A stretch of DNA of 7,896 nucleotides, taken from an uncultured Eggerthellaceae bacterium. Its GTDB lineage: Bacteria; Actinomycetota; Coriobacteriia; Coriobacteriales; Eggerthellaceae. Location of the stretch: contig CAKUDT010000057.1 of the NCBI GenBank assembly GCA_934645125.1, positions 1 through 7,896 on the forward strand, written 5' to 3'. The translations under genes were made by a program, and so were the position numbers. This document shows, piece after piece, positions 7,389-7,896 of this stretch (positions are counted from its first letter, which is position 1; every line of letters starts with the position of its first letter). The notes beneath the pieces were generated by a model. It saw only the letters and a program-made list of their open reading frames with translations, was not told the DNA's origin and did not search any database.

Positions 7389-7394
7389 TACAAT
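7386..7394 (+). promoter_or_regulatory. Extended -10 promoter for the topoisomerase gene
   Basis: TGATACAAT has the extended -10 form TGnTATAAT with one mismatch. No good -35 box is found at 16-18 bp upstream (GTGTAC at 7366-7371), which is usual for extended -10 promoters. Transcription would start near 7401 and give a leader of about 42 nt. The region between the inverted repeat and this promoter (7250-7385) shows only a weak CCGAA/TTCGG hairpin at 7320-7334. Confidence 0.55.
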
Positions 7395-7442
7395 GTCCAA
7401 GGCAAAAACGCAACATCAATCACAGCAATGAAAGTGTAGAAC

Positions 7443-7896
7443 ATGGCACAAGCATCTGCCGCATACGGCAACGACAGCATTCGACAACTGAAAGACGAGC
7501 AGCGCGTACGCCTGCGACCTGCGGTTATTTTCGGCTCAGACGGCCTTGACGGCTGCGAGCACGCGGTATTTGAGATCCTGTCCAACTCGGTGGACGAGGC
7601 GCGCCAGGGGTATGGCCACCTTATCACGCTGACCGTTTTCAAGGATAAATCCATCCAAGTGGAAGATAACGGCCGCGGCTGCCCGCTTGACTGGAACTCG
7701 GTGGAAAAGCGCTTCAACTGGGAACTTGTCTTCTGCGAGCTGTATGCCGGCGGAAAATATGACAACAACCAAGGCGGCGACTACGATTACTCCCTGGGCA
7801 CGAACGGCCTGGGTTCGTGTGCAACGCAGTACGCTTCCGAATACATGGATGTTACCGTGTGGCGCGAAGGCAACAAATATCAGCTGCATTTCCAGA
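7443..7896 (+). CDS. Divergent DNA topoisomerase type IIA subunit B (GyrB/ParE-like), 3' partial
   Basis: The frame runs from ATG at 7443 to the window end (151 codons plus one base). It is the N-terminal GHKL ATPase domain of a GyrB/ParE-type subunit, which dimerises on ATP binding to drive strand passage with its A-subunit partner. Visible motifs are VRLRPAVIFGSDG (22-34, the counterpart of VRKRPGMYIGS), the N-box EILSNSVDEA (E44, N48, D51), the G1 box DNGRG (75-79), LYAGGKYD (100-107) and the glycine-rich lid GTNGLG (119-124, where GyrB usually has GLHGVG). These departures, with FNWELVFCELY, fit the second GyrB-like family of clostridia and coriobacteria rather than housekeeping gyrase. 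TAG at 7437-7439 blocks any earlier in-frame start. The ribosome-binding site is weak (GAAAG, 7430-7434). The transducer, TOPRIM region and partner A subunit would lie beyond the window. Confidence 0.9.
   Translation, partial: MAQASAAYGNDSIRQLKDEQRVRLRPAVIFGSDGLDGCEHAVFEILSNSVDEARQGYGHLITLTVFKDKSIQVEDNGRGCPLDWNSVEKRFNWELVFCELYAGGKYDNNQGGDYDYSLGTNGLGSCATQYASEYMDVTVWREGNKYQLHFQ

Noticed and set aside
7428..7439. Three-codon ORF (ATG AAA GTG TAG) just before the topoisomerase start
   Set aside because: It is in frame and close enough to be a minimal leader, but nothing else supports translation; best read as the stop that fixes the real start at 7443.
7160..7768. Minus-strand open frame of 202 codons across the intergenic region and the topoisomerase start
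   Set aside because: It is antisense to well-supported GHKL motifs, crosses the inverted repeat and has no recognisable domain.

Overview
The window holds three things: the 3' part of a very large gene for a modular, probably secreted surface protein (positions 1-6864, open at the left edge); a 578-bp intergenic stretch with an unusual amount of RNA/DNA secondary structure; and the first 151 codons of a divergent GyrB/ParE-type topoisomerase subunit (7443-7896, open at the right edge). Both genes are on the + strand. Base composition looks mid-range to moderately G+C-rich. Giant dockerin-ended surface proteins with PEGA, GLUG and bacterial Ig-like modules, together with the second, divergent GyrB-like protein family, suggest a gut actinobacterium of the Coriobacteriia (Eggerthellaceae type) or, less likely, a clostridium. 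This is inference from domain style, not a taxonomic match.

The large protein reads in order: the end of a group-3-type bacterial Ig domain; three tandem units of about 270-280 residues, each made of a jelly-roll-like domain followed by two PEGA-like domains; a beta-helix with five GLUG-type motifs; an atrophied bacterial Ig-like domain; about 600 residues of further beta-rich sequence I cannot name; a C-terminal domain containing a canonical EF-hand loop; a short beta module; and a type I dockerin as the last 65 or so residues. There is no LPXTG motif and no C-terminal membrane helix, so retention at the cell surface, if it occurs, probably depends on dockerin-cohesin pairing or on the missing N-terminal part.

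The intergenic stretch begins with a 3' UTR that can fold almost end to end: a 7-bp hairpin, a perfect three-way-junction layout, then a strong intrinsic terminator at 6984-7020. After the terminator lies an A+T-rich inverted repeat with 29-nt arms (7090-7118 and 7221-7249, one mismatch that becomes a G-U pair in RNA) and a third, partial copy at 7180-7191 that could pair with the right arm instead. A doubtful 80-codon ORF with a good ribosome-binding site overlaps the repeat. An extended -10 promoter at 7386-7394 probably drives the topoisomerase gene. I see no relationship between the two main genes beyond adjacency; the terminator and separate promoter indicate independent transcription.
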